Shown: positions 25,102 to 34,814, counted from the stretch's first letter. The stretch is 64,000 bases of DNA from an uncultured Dyadobacter sp. (GCF_946482605.1 NZ_CAMLSE010000009.1:124001-188000), one strand, 5' to 3'. Numbers and translations are program-made. Notes: generated by a model from the sequence alone, not told the origin.

Positions 25102-25109
25102 TAACTTTG
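25102..25109 (+). promoter_or_regulatory. candidate promoter -7 box of the GlxA-type regulator
   Basis: TAACTTTG fits TAnnTTTG, 14 nt before the ATG at 25124. The leader would be only a few nucleotides long. Confidence 0.5.
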
Positions 25110-25123
25110 CACAAAAAGAATCG

Positions 25124-26137
25124 ATGAGGCATATCAGTATCATCGCCCCCGACGGGCAGACAAGCATGTCCACTGTGGCCTGCATTGTAGGGGCCAGCGA
25201 AATGCTGGCCGAGGCTAATTCGTATCAGGCCGGCTTGGGAAACAAACCCGCTTGCCGCATTGAGGTTGTCGGAGTGGCCGGACAAGCGGATCTTGGCAGC
25301 GGTATGTTAACTATCAAAACAGATAAAACGATCAGGCAATTGTCCAAAACCGATCTGATCCTGATACCGGCAGTTCCGGAGAATTTTGACCCGGTGCTGG
25401 AAGGAAACCGATTGCTGATCGAATGGATTGTAAGGCAATATAAAGAGGGAGCTGAGGTGGCTGCCATGTGCAGCGGAGCCTTCATGTTGGCATCGACGGG
25501 ATTGCTTGACGGTAAGAAATGCTCTACGCACTGGAGGTTTGCCGAGACATTCAGGACCCGGTTCCCGACGGTAGACCTGCAAACCGACCTGCTGATCACT
25601 GATGAGCATGGTGTCTACACAAACGGTGGAGCCTATTCCTTTCTGAACCTCGTGATCTTTCTGATCGAAAAATACTTTGACAGACGGACCGCAATCTTCT
25701 GTTCCAAAGTTTTCCAGGTCGAAATCGACAGGCAAAGTCAATCGGCATTCAGCATTTTCAGCGGTCAGAAACGACATGGAGACGATGTAGTCCGGCAAGC
25801 CCAGACGTACATAGAAAGCAAGTTGGATGAACGTATTTCCATCGAAGCACTCTCGGCCCGCTTTGCCGTCGGAAGAAGGAACTTTGACCGGAGATTTATC
25901 AAGGCAACAGGAAATACACCCACAGAATATTCACAGCGCGTCAAAATCGAGTCGGCCAAGAAAGCGTTTGAGACGACAAGAAAAACCATCTATGAGGTGA
26001 TGTACGAGGTCGGTTACTCCGATTTGAAAGCGTTTCGCGAATTATTCAGACGTTTGACAGGCATGTCGCCATTGGAATACAGGACTAAATACAATAAAGA
26101 AGCGATTTTCGAAGCGGCCCCCGAACCAGGCATCTGA
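25124..26137 (+). CDS. GlxA family AraC-type regulator with DJ-1/PfpI domain
   Basis: A 337-aa regulator. Residues 1-190 form a DJ-1/PfpI-like domain (KTDLILIPAVPENFDPV, and EVAAMCSGAFMLASTGLLDG with the nucleophile-elbow Cys). Residues about 225-320 form an AraC DNA-binding domain (ISIEALSARFAVGRRNFDRR, YEVMYEVGYSDLKAFRELF, LTGMSPLEYRTKY). GlxA-type regulators sense amino-acid-like or quaternary amine ligands. It diverges from an SRPBCC gene with only 124 nt between the starts, so it may regulate that gene. Confidence 0.92.
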   Translation: MRHISIIAPDGQTSMSTVACIVGASEMLAEANSYQAGLGNKPACRIEVVGVAGQADLGSGMLTIKTDKTIRQLSKTDLILIPAVPENFDPVLEGNRLLIEWIVRQYKEGAEVAAMCSGAFMLASTGLLDGKKCSTHWRFAETFRTRFPTVDLQTDLLITDEHGVYTNGGAYSFLNLVIFLIEKYFDRRTAIFCSKVFQVEIDRQSQSAFSIFSGQKRHGDDVVRQAQTYIESKLDERISIEALSARFAVGRRNFDRRFIKATGNTPTEYSQRVKIESAKKAFETTRKTIYEVMYEVGYSDLKAFRELFRRLTGMSPLEYRTKYNKEAIFEAAPEPGI

Positions 26138-26185
26138 CCTGGAAATGCATCCATTTAATTTATTCTAAAAATTTTGCAAGAAGTG

Positions 26186-26234
26186 TTGCGTAACTCAGAA
26201 GTTACGTTTACATTTGCGTAACTTCAAAGTTACC
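26186..26234 (+). promoter_or_regulatory. promoter with two ArsR-type operators
   Basis: TTG (26186-26188) and TACATTTG (26209-26216) are spaced by exactly 20 nt, the Bacteroidota -33/-7 arrangement. Two copies of an 18-bp inverted repeat, CGTAACTCAGAAGTTACG (26189-26206) and CGTAACTTCAAAGTTACC (26217-26234), fill the spacer and the transcription start region. This is a textbook autorepression layout for the ArsR-type regulator two reading frames downstream. Confidence 0.85.
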
Positions 26235-26238
26235 CGAT

Positions 26239-26691
26239 ATGACAAAAGTTATCAAACATCAGTTCTCCTTCCCCCATCCTGTTGAAAGAGTATGGGACTA
26301 CCTTACCAATCCCGACCTGCTCGCAGCATGGTTGATGAAAAACGATTTCAAGCCGGTAATCGGGCATGAGTTTCAATTCAGAACAGGCCCGATCCCGTCG
26401 CTGGACTTCGACGGTGTCTTTTATTGCAAGGTATTGGATATTGTTCCGTTCAAGCACCTATCCTATTCATGGAACGGCGGTCCCGGCGATGGAAACATCA
26501 CCCTGGAATCCGTTGTTAACTGGACCCTTGAATCAACGGAAAGCGGCACCGATCTACGCCTGGAGCATAGCGGCTTTGCCAGAAAACAGAACCTCGAGAT
26601 GTACAACGGGCTATTGCTTGGCTGGGTGGAAAAACTCGAAAAAATCGCAAACCTTCTCAACGCATTTAAATATGGCGATACCAACACTTGA
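26239..26691 (+). CDS. SRPBCC family protein (AHSA1-like)
   Basis: A 150-aa helix-grip protein (FSFPHPVERVWDYLTNPDLL, LAAWLMKNDFKPVIGHEFQF, CKVLDIVPFKHLSYSWNG). It is a typical partner of an ArsR-type regulator, whose gene starts inside its last 20 nt. It probably binds a hydrophobic ligand or acts as an effector in the regulated response. It begins 5 bp after the second operator copy. It differs in sequence from the other three SRPBCC proteins here, so it is a separate branch. Confidence 0.88.
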   Translation: MTKVIKHQFSFPHPVERVWDYLTNPDLLAAWLMKNDFKPVIGHEFQFRTGPIPSLDFDGVFYCKVLDIVPFKHLSYSWNGGPGDGNITLESVVNWTLESTESGTDLRLEHSGFARKQNLEMYNGLLLGWVEKLEKIANLLNAFKYGDTNT

Positions 26692-27010
26692 TGTATTCCA
26701 GGTAATTGGCGACCCCAGCAGAAGAAAGATGCTGATGCTTCTGTTCGCCGGCAGTATGACGATCAATAATCTGGCCGAAAATTTCGATATGAGCAGGCCG
26801 GCAGTGTCCAAGCATGTCAAAATACTGGAAACGGCGGGATTTATTTCGATCACCGACGTCGGTCGCGAACGGTACTGCTCCCTTAAAAAGGACGGGTTCG
26901 ATGAAATGCAGGCATGGATCTCCTACTTCGACCAATTCTGGTTCAGCAAACTGCAAAAATTGGAAGATCTGTTAAACGACAAATCAGCATTGGATGATCC
27001 TGAAAAGTAA
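26672..27010 (+). CDS. ArsR/SmtB-type HTH transcriptional regulator
   Basis: A 112-aa winged helix-turn-helix protein: VFQVIGDPSRRKMLMLLFAG, SMTINNLAENFDMSRPAVSK, HVKILETAGFISITDVGRER. There are no metal-binding Cys pairs, so it belongs to the non-metal ArsR group commonly linked to SRPBCC (AHSA1) genes. The ATG at 26672 overlaps the SRPBCC end by 20 nt. The paired operators at 26189-26234 are its most likely binding sites. Confidence 0.9.
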   Translation: MAIPTLDVFQVIGDPSRRKMLMLLFAGSMTINNLAENFDMSRPAVSKHVKILETAGFISITDVGRERYCSLKKDGFDEMQAWISYFDQFWFSKLQKLEDLLNDKSALDDPEK

Positions 27011-27042
27011 AAGTTAGTGATCAATTATAAACAACAAACAAA

Positions 27043-27489
27043 ATGAAAACATCCGATTTTACGGTTACGCTGCTGGTCGACCAGCGTCCCGAGGAAGTAA
27101 TGGAGGCCGTTAGCAACCCCCAGCATTGGTGGTCAGGCGAAGTGACCGGCAAAGCATTGCAACTCAATGACGAATTTTCTTACCGTTATAAGGATCTGCA
27201 TTATTCCCGGCAGAGAGTCGTGGAGCTCATTCCGGAGCAGAAAGTCGTCTGGATGGTAACTGAAAGCGAGCTTTTTTATGTGGAAGACCGGCATGAATGG
27301 ACCGGAACTAAAATAAGCTTTGAGATTACGCCTCAGGGAAACAAAACCGAGCTCCGCTTTTCCCATTTGGGCCTGACTCCGGCGGTAGAATGCTTCGACT
27401 CCTGCTCAAACACATGGAGCCAATTGATAAAACAGAGCTTGCACAGCTTGATAACAACAGGCAAAGGACAGCAGCTCGTTTTGGCCTGA
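27043..27489 (+). CDS. SRPBCC family protein (AHSA1-like)
   Basis: A 148-aa helix-grip protein (FTVTLLVDQRPEEVMEAVSN, QHWWSGEV, HEWTGTKISFEI, SHLGLTPAVECFDSCSNTWS). It is a close paralog of the proteins at 24556-24999 and 27588-28034; all share LV or S-rich N-termini, WWS and the HxGLxPxxxCxxxCxxxW signature with two Cys. It lies 32 nt after the ArsR gene and is probably in the same operon. Confidence 0.88.
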   Translation: MKTSDFTVTLLVDQRPEEVMEAVSNPQHWWSGEVTGKALQLNDEFSYRYKDLHYSRQRVVELIPEQKVVWMVTESELFYVEDRHEWTGTKISFEITPQGNKTELRFSHLGLTPAVECFDSCSNTWSQLIKQSLHSLITTGKGQQLVLA

Positions 27490-27587
27490 GGCCCTCGCCT
27501 GCTCCTCAAAATAAATTCAACTTTTCACATCCCCCATTGCTGGCCACATAACGAGACCAGTGTGGCCGGCTTTACCAAATCCGTACA

Positions 27588-28034
27588 ATGAGCAAAGATT
27601 TTAGCACCACATTCTCGGTAGCCCAGTCTGCCGGGGAGGTATTCAGCGCAGTAAACAATGTCCGCGGATGGTGGTCCGAGCGGATCGACGGCGTGACCGA
27701 CCAGATTGACCAGGAATTCACCTACCAGCGAAAAGAGCTCCACAAGTGCACCATGAAAATTGTCGAATACATCCCCGACAAAAAAGTGGTGTGGCTCGTA
27801 CTTGACAACTATTTTAGTTTCGCGCAGGACCAGTCGGAATGGATCGGCACCCGGATTGAATTCGAGCTCTCCGAGGCAGACGGAAAAACGGCCCTCTCCT
27901 TTACCCACCGGGGCCTCGTTCCGGAACACGAATGTTACAACATCTGTTTCGACGCGTGGACGTTTTACATTCAAGAAAGTTTAAAAAGTCTCGTTACAAA
28001 AGGCGTGGGCCAACCCAATCCGCTTGTCGAGTAG
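27588..28034 (+). CDS. SRPBCC family protein (AHSA1-like)
   Basis: A 148-aa helix-grip protein (FSTTFSVAQSAGEVFSAVNN, VRGWWSERIDGV, SEWIGTRIEFELSEADGKTA, THRGLVPEHECYNICFDAWT). It is paralogous to its neighbour at 27043. Its first residues and the VNNVRGWWS string also match the protein at 24556 closely, so duplication within this region is likely. Confidence 0.88.
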   Translation: MSKDFSTTFSVAQSAGEVFSAVNNVRGWWSERIDGVTDQIDQEFTYQRKELHKCTMKIVEYIPDKKVVWLVLDNYFSFAQDQSEWIGTRIEFELSEADGKTALSFTHRGLVPEHECYNICFDAWTFYIQESLKSLVTKGVGQPNPLVE

Positions 28035-28302
28035 TTTTCTGAAATCAGCATATGCCCTCCGTAAATTGTCCGTATCTCACCCGCAGTAAGTAGTCTCCCC
28101 GAGTTATTTTTGCCCATGCAATGTCGAGCGTATCGCGCAGGAATGTGCAATGCGCCCGACGCCGTTGCTCGGGGTATCGGAGATGTTGATGTTGTAATAA
28201 AGAACGACATCCCACCTGGAACCTGCGGTCCGACCATCATTTTGCATTCAGCGGCACGCCGGATGAAACGATCTGACAACCAAACCCGGCATGCGGCAAC
28301 GA

Positions 28303-28851
28303 TCAGGTGATCGACCGGATATCTTTCGCTACAATGGTCAAATCATCATTCAATTGATGGCCCCCGGCGGGTATTCGCTGAAACTTTGCCCAGGGAAGTT
28401 GTTGCTCATAGTTCGAAAGCTGGGCGACCGGTACCTCCTCGTCATCAAGACAGTGATAAAAGAACAGAGGGGTCGTTCGATCGAGCCCGGTGGCAAAATC
28501 CGCACGCAGTTTGAACGGCTCAACCCAATCCTCACTTCCCTCCCAAAACGGCGTAGCAATCAGGAAAATGCCCGTTATGTCCCGCCCGATCTCGAATTCA
28601 GAAAGACAGGCCAGCAGCATCGATGCGCCAAATGAATGCGCAACCAGTATCACACCATCCTCGCAATCTGATATTTCCCGGGCGATTTGCTGTCTTCGCC
28701 CTAGGTCCGGAGTGCCGTCGTCGGGTAAAAATGGGTAACGAAACGCGTATGCAGGACCCAGGCTAGCCCGCAGCGAATCAACCAGTTTCTGGTCGGCCTC
28801 ATAGTCTTCTTTTGAACCGCCGCCGTGTAGGAATAATATCTGATGTGCCAT
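28303..28851 (-). CDS. small alpha/beta hydrolase (RBBP9/YdeN-like)
   Basis: A 182-aa hydrolase: QILFLHGGGSKEDYEAD (oxyanion hole region), nucleophile elbow VAHSFGASM with Ser about 74, an acidic residue in HCLDDEEVPVA and catalytic His in PAGGHQLND. It matches the RBBP9/YdeN-type serine hydrolases and is the usual length. The substrate is unknown. It lies upstream of nothing obvious on its strand; the 268-nt gap below (28035-28302) has no convincing gene. Confidence 0.85.
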   Translation of the reverse strand: MAHQILFLHGGGSKEDYEADQKLVDSLRASLGPAYAFRYPFLPDDGTPDLGRRQQIAREISDCEDGVILVAHSFGASMLLACLSEFEIGRDITGIFLIATPFWEGSEDWVEPFKLRADFATGLDRTTPLFFYHCLDDEEVPVAQLSNYEQQLPWAKFQRIPAGGHQLNDDLTIVAKDIRSIT

Positions 28852-28917
28852 TGTGTCGGAAGTCTTTTAAAACGTGATTGTTGTGCGCTAAGGAAAGTCT
28901 TCATCCGTTACATTCGT

Positions 28918-29316
28918 TCACGGCCCGATGTACTCCTCATCTGCCACCTGCTCCATCCAGTCCACCACCTTCCCGTCCAGGTTTTCCTGAATAGCGATAT
29001 GGCTCATGCCCGTAGTCGCGGTTGCACCGTGCCAGTGTTTTTCATTGGCTTCAAACCACACCACATCGCCAGGGAAGATTTGCTCCACCGGTCCGCCTTC
29101 ACGCTGTACCCATCCGGCACCCGCGGTCACGATGAGGGTTTGTCCGAGCGGGTGCGTGTGCCAGGCAGTCCTAGCGCCGGGCTCGAAGGTGACCAGTGCC
29201 GAAGCGGCGCGCCGGGCTCCGTTCGGCTCAAAAAGCGGATCGATGCGGACCGCACCCGTAAACCAGCCCTGAGGACCTTTGCCGGATGGCCGGCTGCCTA
29301 TTCGTGTAATCTCCAT
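28918..29316 (-). CDS. cupin protein related to Mn-dependent (R)-hydroxynitrile lyases
   Basis: A 132-aa single cupin. It closely follows the short cupins described as (R)-selective hydroxynitrile lyases (GtHNL of Granulicella): [60 protein letters not shown]. The metal ligands expected for that group are present at H53, H55, Q59 and H94. Homologs in other bacteria are often annotated as carboxymuconolactone-decarboxylase-like cupins, and natural cyanohydrin cleavage is not established. It is next to a divergent AraC regulator. Confidence 0.88.
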   Translation of the reverse strand: MEITRIGSRPSGKGPQGWFTGAVRIDPLFEPNGARRAASALVTFEPGARTAWHTHPLGQTLIVTAGAGWVQREGGPVEQIFPGDVVWFEANEKHWHGATATTGMSHIAIQENLDGKVVDWMEQVADEEYIGP

Positions 29317-29469
29317 GATGGTCAGTTGTTTCCCGAAAATATGCTTTCAATGTACAAATATCAGTTGAGTGCTCCGGTACGGATAAAGATTTTCAAACTA
29401 TTTTTTAAGAATTTCAAACCAAATGGGCCGGTAAGGGGCGGTACCGATACAGCTTAAAGAACGCCTTGC

Positions 29470-29477
29470 TACTTTTG
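29470..29477 (+). promoter_or_regulatory. candidate promoter -7 box of an AraC gene
   Basis: TACTTTTG matches TAnnTTTG, 44 nt before the AraC start at 29522. Confidence 0.45.
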
Positions 29478-29521
29478 TAATGCAAGTGCTTAAAGCTCGT
29501 GCAATTCTTAATTTCGTAAAC

Positions 29522-30400
29522 ATGGAAAATGTAAAGGAGCGCCCGGTATCTGAATTCAACAACGAGTTGAAGCTGAAAGGATTTAATGTATTCCAGATCG
29601 AGCAGGATGGCAATGCCACACGCGTGTACAGCCGGAAGGATTTTTACAAGATCTGCCTCACTACCGGCAAGAGCAAGATCCACTATTCCGACAGAAGTTT
29701 CGAGACCGACGGCACCGTGCTGTTTTTTGGCAATCCGCATATCCCCTATTCCTGGGAAACGCTGTCCACCAGTTATATGGGCTACACCTGTCTTTTTTCC
29801 GAAGCGTTCCTGAACGCGGCAGAGCGCTCGGAAAGCCTGCAACAATCTCCACTTTTCAAGATCGGCGGCACGCCCATCCTGCACATTTCCGAGCACCAGC
29901 GGGGATTTCTTAACACCTTGTTTCAAAGAATGATAGAAGAGCAAAAGGTCGACTACTCATTCAAGGACGATCTGATGCGCAACTACATTAACCTCATCAT
30001 CCACGAAGCATTGAAATTACAGCCTTCCGAAAACTACAACCAGCAAAAGAACGCCGCCGGGCGCATAACCTCCGTTTTTCTGGAACTGCTGGAACGACAA
30101 TTTCCCATTGAAAGTGCCGACCGGCCACTGCAATTGAAGACGGCGCAGGATTATGCGGCAAACCTGAATATGCATGTCAATTACCTCAACCGTGCCGTCA
30201 AACAAGTGACCGGAAAACCCACCACCACCCACATTACCGAGCGGATCATTACCGAAGCAAAAGCACTTTTGCAGCATACGGATTGGAACATTTCCGAGAT
30301 CGCCTACGCGCTGGGTTTTGAATATCCCACCTATTTTAACAACTTTTTCAAACGCCTCACCGGCACAAACCCGCGAAGGGTACGGACCGAAGCGGTTTGA
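29522..30400 (+). CDS. AraC family transcriptional regulator
   Basis: A 292-aa regulator starting MENVKERPVSEFNNELKLKG. The N-terminal ligand domain (GTVLFFGNPHIPYSWETLST) is followed by a C-terminal AraC domain (AQDYAANLNMHVNYLNRAVK, SEIAYALGFEYPTYFNNFFK, RLTGTNPRRVRTE). It is divergent from the hydroxynitrile-lyase-like cupin, with which it may share a regulatory region, and upstream of an acetyltransferase. Confidence 0.92.
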   Translation: MENVKERPVSEFNNELKLKGFNVFQIEQDGNATRVYSRKDFYKICLTTGKSKIHYSDRSFETDGTVLFFGNPHIPYSWETLSTSYMGYTCLFSEAFLNAAERSESLQQSPLFKIGGTPILHISEHQRGFLNTLFQRMIEEQKVDYSFKDDLMRNYINLIIHEALKLQPSENYNQQKNAAGRITSVFLELLERQFPIESADRPLQLKTAQDYAANLNMHVNYLNRAVKQVTGKPTTTHITERIITEAKALLQHTDWNISEIAYALGFEYPTYFNNFFKRLTGTNPRRVRTEAV

Positions 30401-30596
30401 AATTCTTAATAATCGGTTTGATTCTCTTTAACCGCCTCGGGTTTTGATCGGGTAATTTTGTGACAGCTCATCAGGATGAAAACCTATGACAAAGAAAAGT
30501 GTTCCCGGTCTCCGGCATTCAAAGGGCGGTCGCGTCAACGCTTAGTACAAGCTTGTTGTCGGCGCGGCCAGTATTCAAATAACCCATTTTTCTCAA

Positions 30597-31169
30597 ATGG
30601 AAAACAATAAGGACATCTTCGGCCGCATGCGAGCCGGGGAAACAATCAGAAAAGACGACGCCGGCTATCTCGACTTCGGCCAGGCTGTGGCGCGGACGAT
30701 CCGGCTTTGCACGGAAATGAATGCGACTGCGACCGGCACCGATCAGGTGCGCGAACGCCTGAGCGAGATCATCGGCAACCCCATCGACGCATCAACCACG
30801 GTATTCCCGCCGTTTTATATCAATTTGGGCCGTTTTACGAAACTGGGCAAAAACGTTTTCATCAACCACGCCTGCTCATTTCTCGACATCGGCGGCATTA
30901 CCATCGAAGACGATGTGCTGATCGGCCCACGGGTCAACATCACCTCCGAAAGTCACCCGCTGGATCCCTCCGATCGCCAGGCATTAATTCTAAAACCCGT
31001 GCACATTAAACGGAATGCATGGATCGGAGCCGGTGCCACCATTTTGCCCGGCGTGACCGTCGGTGAGAATGCCGTAGTGGCCGCTGGTGCCGTAGTCAGC
31101 CGTGATGTCGCGCCTGATACGGTGGTAGCTGGCATCCCGGCGAAAGTTGTAAGGGAAAAACTGATTTAA
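30597..31169 (+). CDS. sugar O-acetyltransferase (left-handed beta-helix, LacA/Maa type)
   Basis: A 190-aa hexapeptide-repeat acetyltransferase. An N-terminal helix (IFGRMRAGETIRKDDAGYLD) precedes the beta-helix repeats IGGITIEDDVLIGPRVNITS and AWIGAGATILPGVTVGENAV, with the catalytic-His motif TSESHPLDPSD. It should use acetyl-CoA to acetylate a sugar or a related hydroxyl. It ends VVAGIPAKVVREKLI, as in Maa and LacA. An alcohol dehydrogenase remnant follows. Confidence 0.9.
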   Translation: MENNKDIFGRMRAGETIRKDDAGYLDFGQAVARTIRLCTEMNATATGTDQVRERLSEIIGNPIDASTTVFPPFYINLGRFTKLGKNVFINHACSFLDIGGITIEDDVLIGPRVNITSESHPLDPSDRQALILKPVHIKRNAWIGAGATILPGVTVGENAVVAAGAVVSRDVAPDTVVAGIPAKVVREKLI

Positions 31170-31186
31170 GAAACACAAAATCAACA

Positions 31187-31285
31187 TGATGGAAGCAGCA
31201 GAAATCAAGGCATATGGCACTGCTGAAAGGTGACCTCAAATACCGTTTTGTGGTTGATCTCGCGTCACTGAAAAATGCACGTTGA
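31187..31285 (+). pseudogene. deletion scar of a zinc-type alcohol dehydrogenase
   Basis: An N-terminal start MMEAAEIKAYGTAER runs into a stop, and 1 frame over KGDLKYRFVVDLASLKNAR ends in TGA at 31285. The first resembles the start of YahK-type NAD(P)-dependent alcohol dehydrogenases and the second their C-terminus (KYRFVIDMASLK-like). About 320 internal codons are gone, leaving both ends joined near 31226. Confidence 0.6.
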
Positions 31286-31328
31286 TTGTATTCGGACGGA
31301 CGTCAAGGCGGTGTACGCGGCTTGATAG

Positions 31329-32228
31329 CTAGTTCAGCATTCTGTATTCATTGGGTGTACATCCGACACGCTGCTTGAATAGCCGCGTAAAATGCTGCGG
31401 ATACTTAAATCCCAGATCATAAGCCACTTGGGCCACGGACTTTTCCAAATCAAAAATCCGTTCTTTGGCCAAATCAATCACTTTCTCCTGAATGCATTCC
31501 TGGGCCGTTTTGCCAGTTTCCTTTTTGATCACATCTCCGAAATAATTCGGCGAAAGGTTGAGCTCAGAAGCGCACCAGGAAACCGACGGCAAACCGTTTT
31601 CGTAAGGTTTGTCCGACGAATAGTAGCCATTCAAAACACCTTCGAAGCGCTCGATAATGCTGTTGTTCGAATGATCTCTGGTGATGAACTGGCGATCATA
31701 GAAACGGGTGCAGTAATCCAGTAGTAATTCAATATTGGCCGAAATCAGTTTGCGGCTGTGTTTATCAATGGATTGGTCAAGCTCGTGCTGGATTTTCCCG
31801 AAGAGGTCCAGGACGATCTGCCGTTCTTTTTCAGAGATATGCAGGGCCTCATTGACGTCGTAGGAAAAGAACGAATATTCGTGAATGTGGCGCCCCAGCG
31901 AAGTTCCTTTGATCAGCTCGGGATGGAAAAGCAACGCCCATCCTTTCGGTTCGAATGTCTTCACACCCGGCTGGACAGCCATCACCTGCCCAGGCGCGAT
32001 AAATACCAGCGTACCTTCCTGATAATCATAGTGGCTCCGGCCGTATTTCAGCTCCCCACAGTTCAGCTCTTTTAAATATACCGCGTAAAGGCCGAAATTG
32101 AAGGTTTTGGCAGGCATGGCCTCCGCTTTGGACAAGTCCAGCAAAGTTACCAGCGGATGCCGGGTAGTTACGCCTCTCATATGATTGTAGGTGGCAACGC
32201 TATCGAGCTTAACTATCTCTTCCATCAT
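31329..32228 (-). CDS. AraC family transcriptional regulator
   Basis: A 299-aa regulator with a cupin-like N-terminal half (FNFGLYAVYLKELNCGELKY, TLVFIAPGQVMAVQPG) and a C-terminal AraC domain (LNLSPNYFGDVIKKETGKTA, AQVAYDLGFKYPQHFTRLFK, RVGCTPNEYRMLN). The TAAATTTG box at 32248-32255 on its strand is a likely promoter. It is divergent from the aldo/keto reductase and a good candidate for its regulator, and perhaps formerly of the lost alcohol dehydrogenase. Confidence 0.92.
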   Translation of the reverse strand: MMEEIVKLDSVATYNHMRGVTTRHPLVTLLDLSKAEAMPAKTFNFGLYAVYLKELNCGELKYGRSHYDYQEGTLVFIAPGQVMAVQPGVKTFEPKGWALLFHPELIKGTSLGRHIHEYSFFSYDVNEALHISEKERQIVLDLFGKIQHELDQSIDKHSRKLISANIELLLDYCTRFYDRQFITRDHSNNSIIERFEGVLNGYYSSDKPYENGLPSVSWCASELNLSPNYFGDVIKKETGKTAQECIQEKVIDLAKERIFDLEKSVAQVAYDLGFKYPQHFTRLFKQRVGCTPNEYRMLN

Positions 32229-32247
32229 CCTGTATTTTTTGTTAACC

Positions 32248-32255
32248 CAAATTTA
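32248..32255 (-). promoter_or_regulatory. candidate promoter -7 box of the AraC gene
   Basis: Minus-strand TAAATTTG fits TAnnTTTG and lies 20 nt upstream of the start at 32228. Confidence 0.45.
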
Positions 32256-32256
32256 A

Positions 32257-33489
<1,233 letters not shown>

Positions 33490-33493
33490 AACA

Positions 33494-33527
33494 ATGCCGA
33501 TACCAGGCTCAGTCCTGGTATCGGCAT
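33494..33527 (+). terminator. intrinsic terminator of the aldo/keto reductase
   Basis: ATGCCGATACCAGG (33494-33507) pairs perfectly with CCTGGTATCGGCAT (33514-33527) across CTCAGT. It lies 5 nt after the stop. It also faces the convergent subtilase gene. Confidence 0.8.
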
Positions 33528-33620
33528 ATTTCGAAACAGAGCATGAAGAAAGTGTGCATTATCGGTGCCAGCGGTACTTCATAATTGATACGGCGCCGGT
33601 GTCCGGTTAAATGGAAAGAT

Positions 33621-34814
33621 CTATTGATTTTCGCCCGCCATCGGGTCTGCAACAGCATCACGGTCACCGGATACTATTCCATGCGTCGGCAAATCGCCTC
33701 CCCTGATCAGCAACAACCCCGCAACGTGAGGGGCAGCCATGGAAGTCCCGCTCAATGTGGCATAACGGCCTTCGAGGTAAGTCGATCTGATGCGTACACC
33801 GTAGGCGCACACGTCAACACTGCTCCCGTAATTCGAAAAGGAAGCAAACCGGTTGTTCTGATCCATGGCCGACACCGTAAAAACATTGGCGTGATTGACG
33901 CGTGCAGGCGAATATTTTCCGACGTCCTCACCGTCATTTCCAGCCGCGATCGCAAACAGGATACCCGCATTTGCCGCCTGAAGAATCGTCCTTTCGAGGG
34001 TAGTCGATATCCCCTCCCCACCGAGGCTCAGATTGACTACATCTCCTGCTTTTCCATTTTGGATTACATGGCTCACCGCCTGAATGATCCCCGAAAGCCT
34101 GCCTTCGCCCTCATCGTCCAGTACCCTTAGTGAAACCAATGCTGCGCCCGACGCTATGCCGGTAACGCCAATGGTATTGTTGACAGCGCCAATGATCCCG
34201 GCGACATGTGTGCCATGACCATTTTGGTCATCAGCAGACGTTTGCCCGCTCACGAACGATCTGCTACGCGCCGCATCCACGTTCAGATCGGGATGGTCGA
34301 GATCGATGCCCGTGTCGACGATCCAGGCCGTTTTTGTCGTTTGTAAATCCCCCCTGCCATACCCCGTCTGCGAAACATTCCAGGTAAGCGTCGAAGCCGT
34401 ACCCACATCGACGCAGCTACAAATGGACATGAACCTGTCAGGTTCTACGACTGTTACAGACGGATCCTCTGCCAGGGCCACCGACTCCTCCTCTGTCAGG
34501 TGTGCCAGGAAAGTCGTTTGCTCGCCCATAGCAAGCACCTCGGCTTGCGCATCGGCGATTTTCCTCGCATCCAGAAACCGTTCGGCGAACGACTCTGCGG
34601 CGGCCATACGTGCGCCGGCAGCATTCGGCAATGTCTGCCCAGGTTGGTAAGTGACAATGTACGCCCCGGCAACGACCTGGCCGCTGTTTTCGGAGGCTGC
34701 GACCAGGCAATCAGCCGAATAAGACGGTTCTGGGTTTTCGTCGGTCTGGCACCCAACCAGCGTAAGGCCGAGCAGGCCAATTTGGGTAAGATATAGAGAA
34801 AGATATCGCAGCAT
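33621..34814 (-). CDS. S8 subtilisin-like peptidase lipoprotein
   Basis: A 397-aa secreted serine protease. The lipobox LVGC places Cys22 as the acylated residue. Residues about 50-128 form an I9-type inhibitor propeptide, then the catalytic domain carries Asp168 (IVDTGID), His200 (NGHGTHVAG) and Ser358 (GTSMAAPHVAG) with oxyanion Asn293 (AAGND). The catalytic triad is complete. It is probably anchored to the outer membrane and processes or degrades surface proteins. It ends opposite the aldo/keto reductase. Confidence 0.93.
   Translation of the reverse strand: MLRYLSLYLTQIGLLGLTLVGCQTDENPEPSYSADCLVAASENSGQVVAGAYIVTYQPGQTLPNAAGARMAAAESFAERFLDARKIADAQAEVLAMGEQTTFLAHLTEEESVALAEDPSVTVVEPDRFMSICSCVDVGTASTLTWNVSQTGYGRGDLQTTKTAWIVDTGIDLDHPDLNVDAARSRSFVSGQTSADDQNGHGTHVAGIIGAVNNTIGVTGIASGAALVSLRVLDDEGEGRLSGIIQAVSHVIQNGKAGDVVNLSLGGEGISTTLERTILQAANAGILFAIAAGNDGEDVGKYSPARVNHANVFTVSAMDQNNRFASFSNYGSSVDVCAYGVRIRSTYLEGRYATLSGTSMAAPHVAGLLLIRGGDLPTHGIVSGDRDAVADPMAGENQ

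Noticed and set aside
27971..28279. Minus-strand ORF of 102 codons overlapping the last SRPBCC gene
   Set aside because: It overlaps a well supported gene, has no recognisable family and no promoter; the 28035-28302 stretch is left as gap, although a decayed gene cannot be excluded.
30453..30460. TAATTTTG as promoter of the acetyltransferase
   Set aside because: It fits TAnnTTTG but lacks a -33 TTG at 19-21 nt and lies 137 nt from the start, so it was not listed as a feature.
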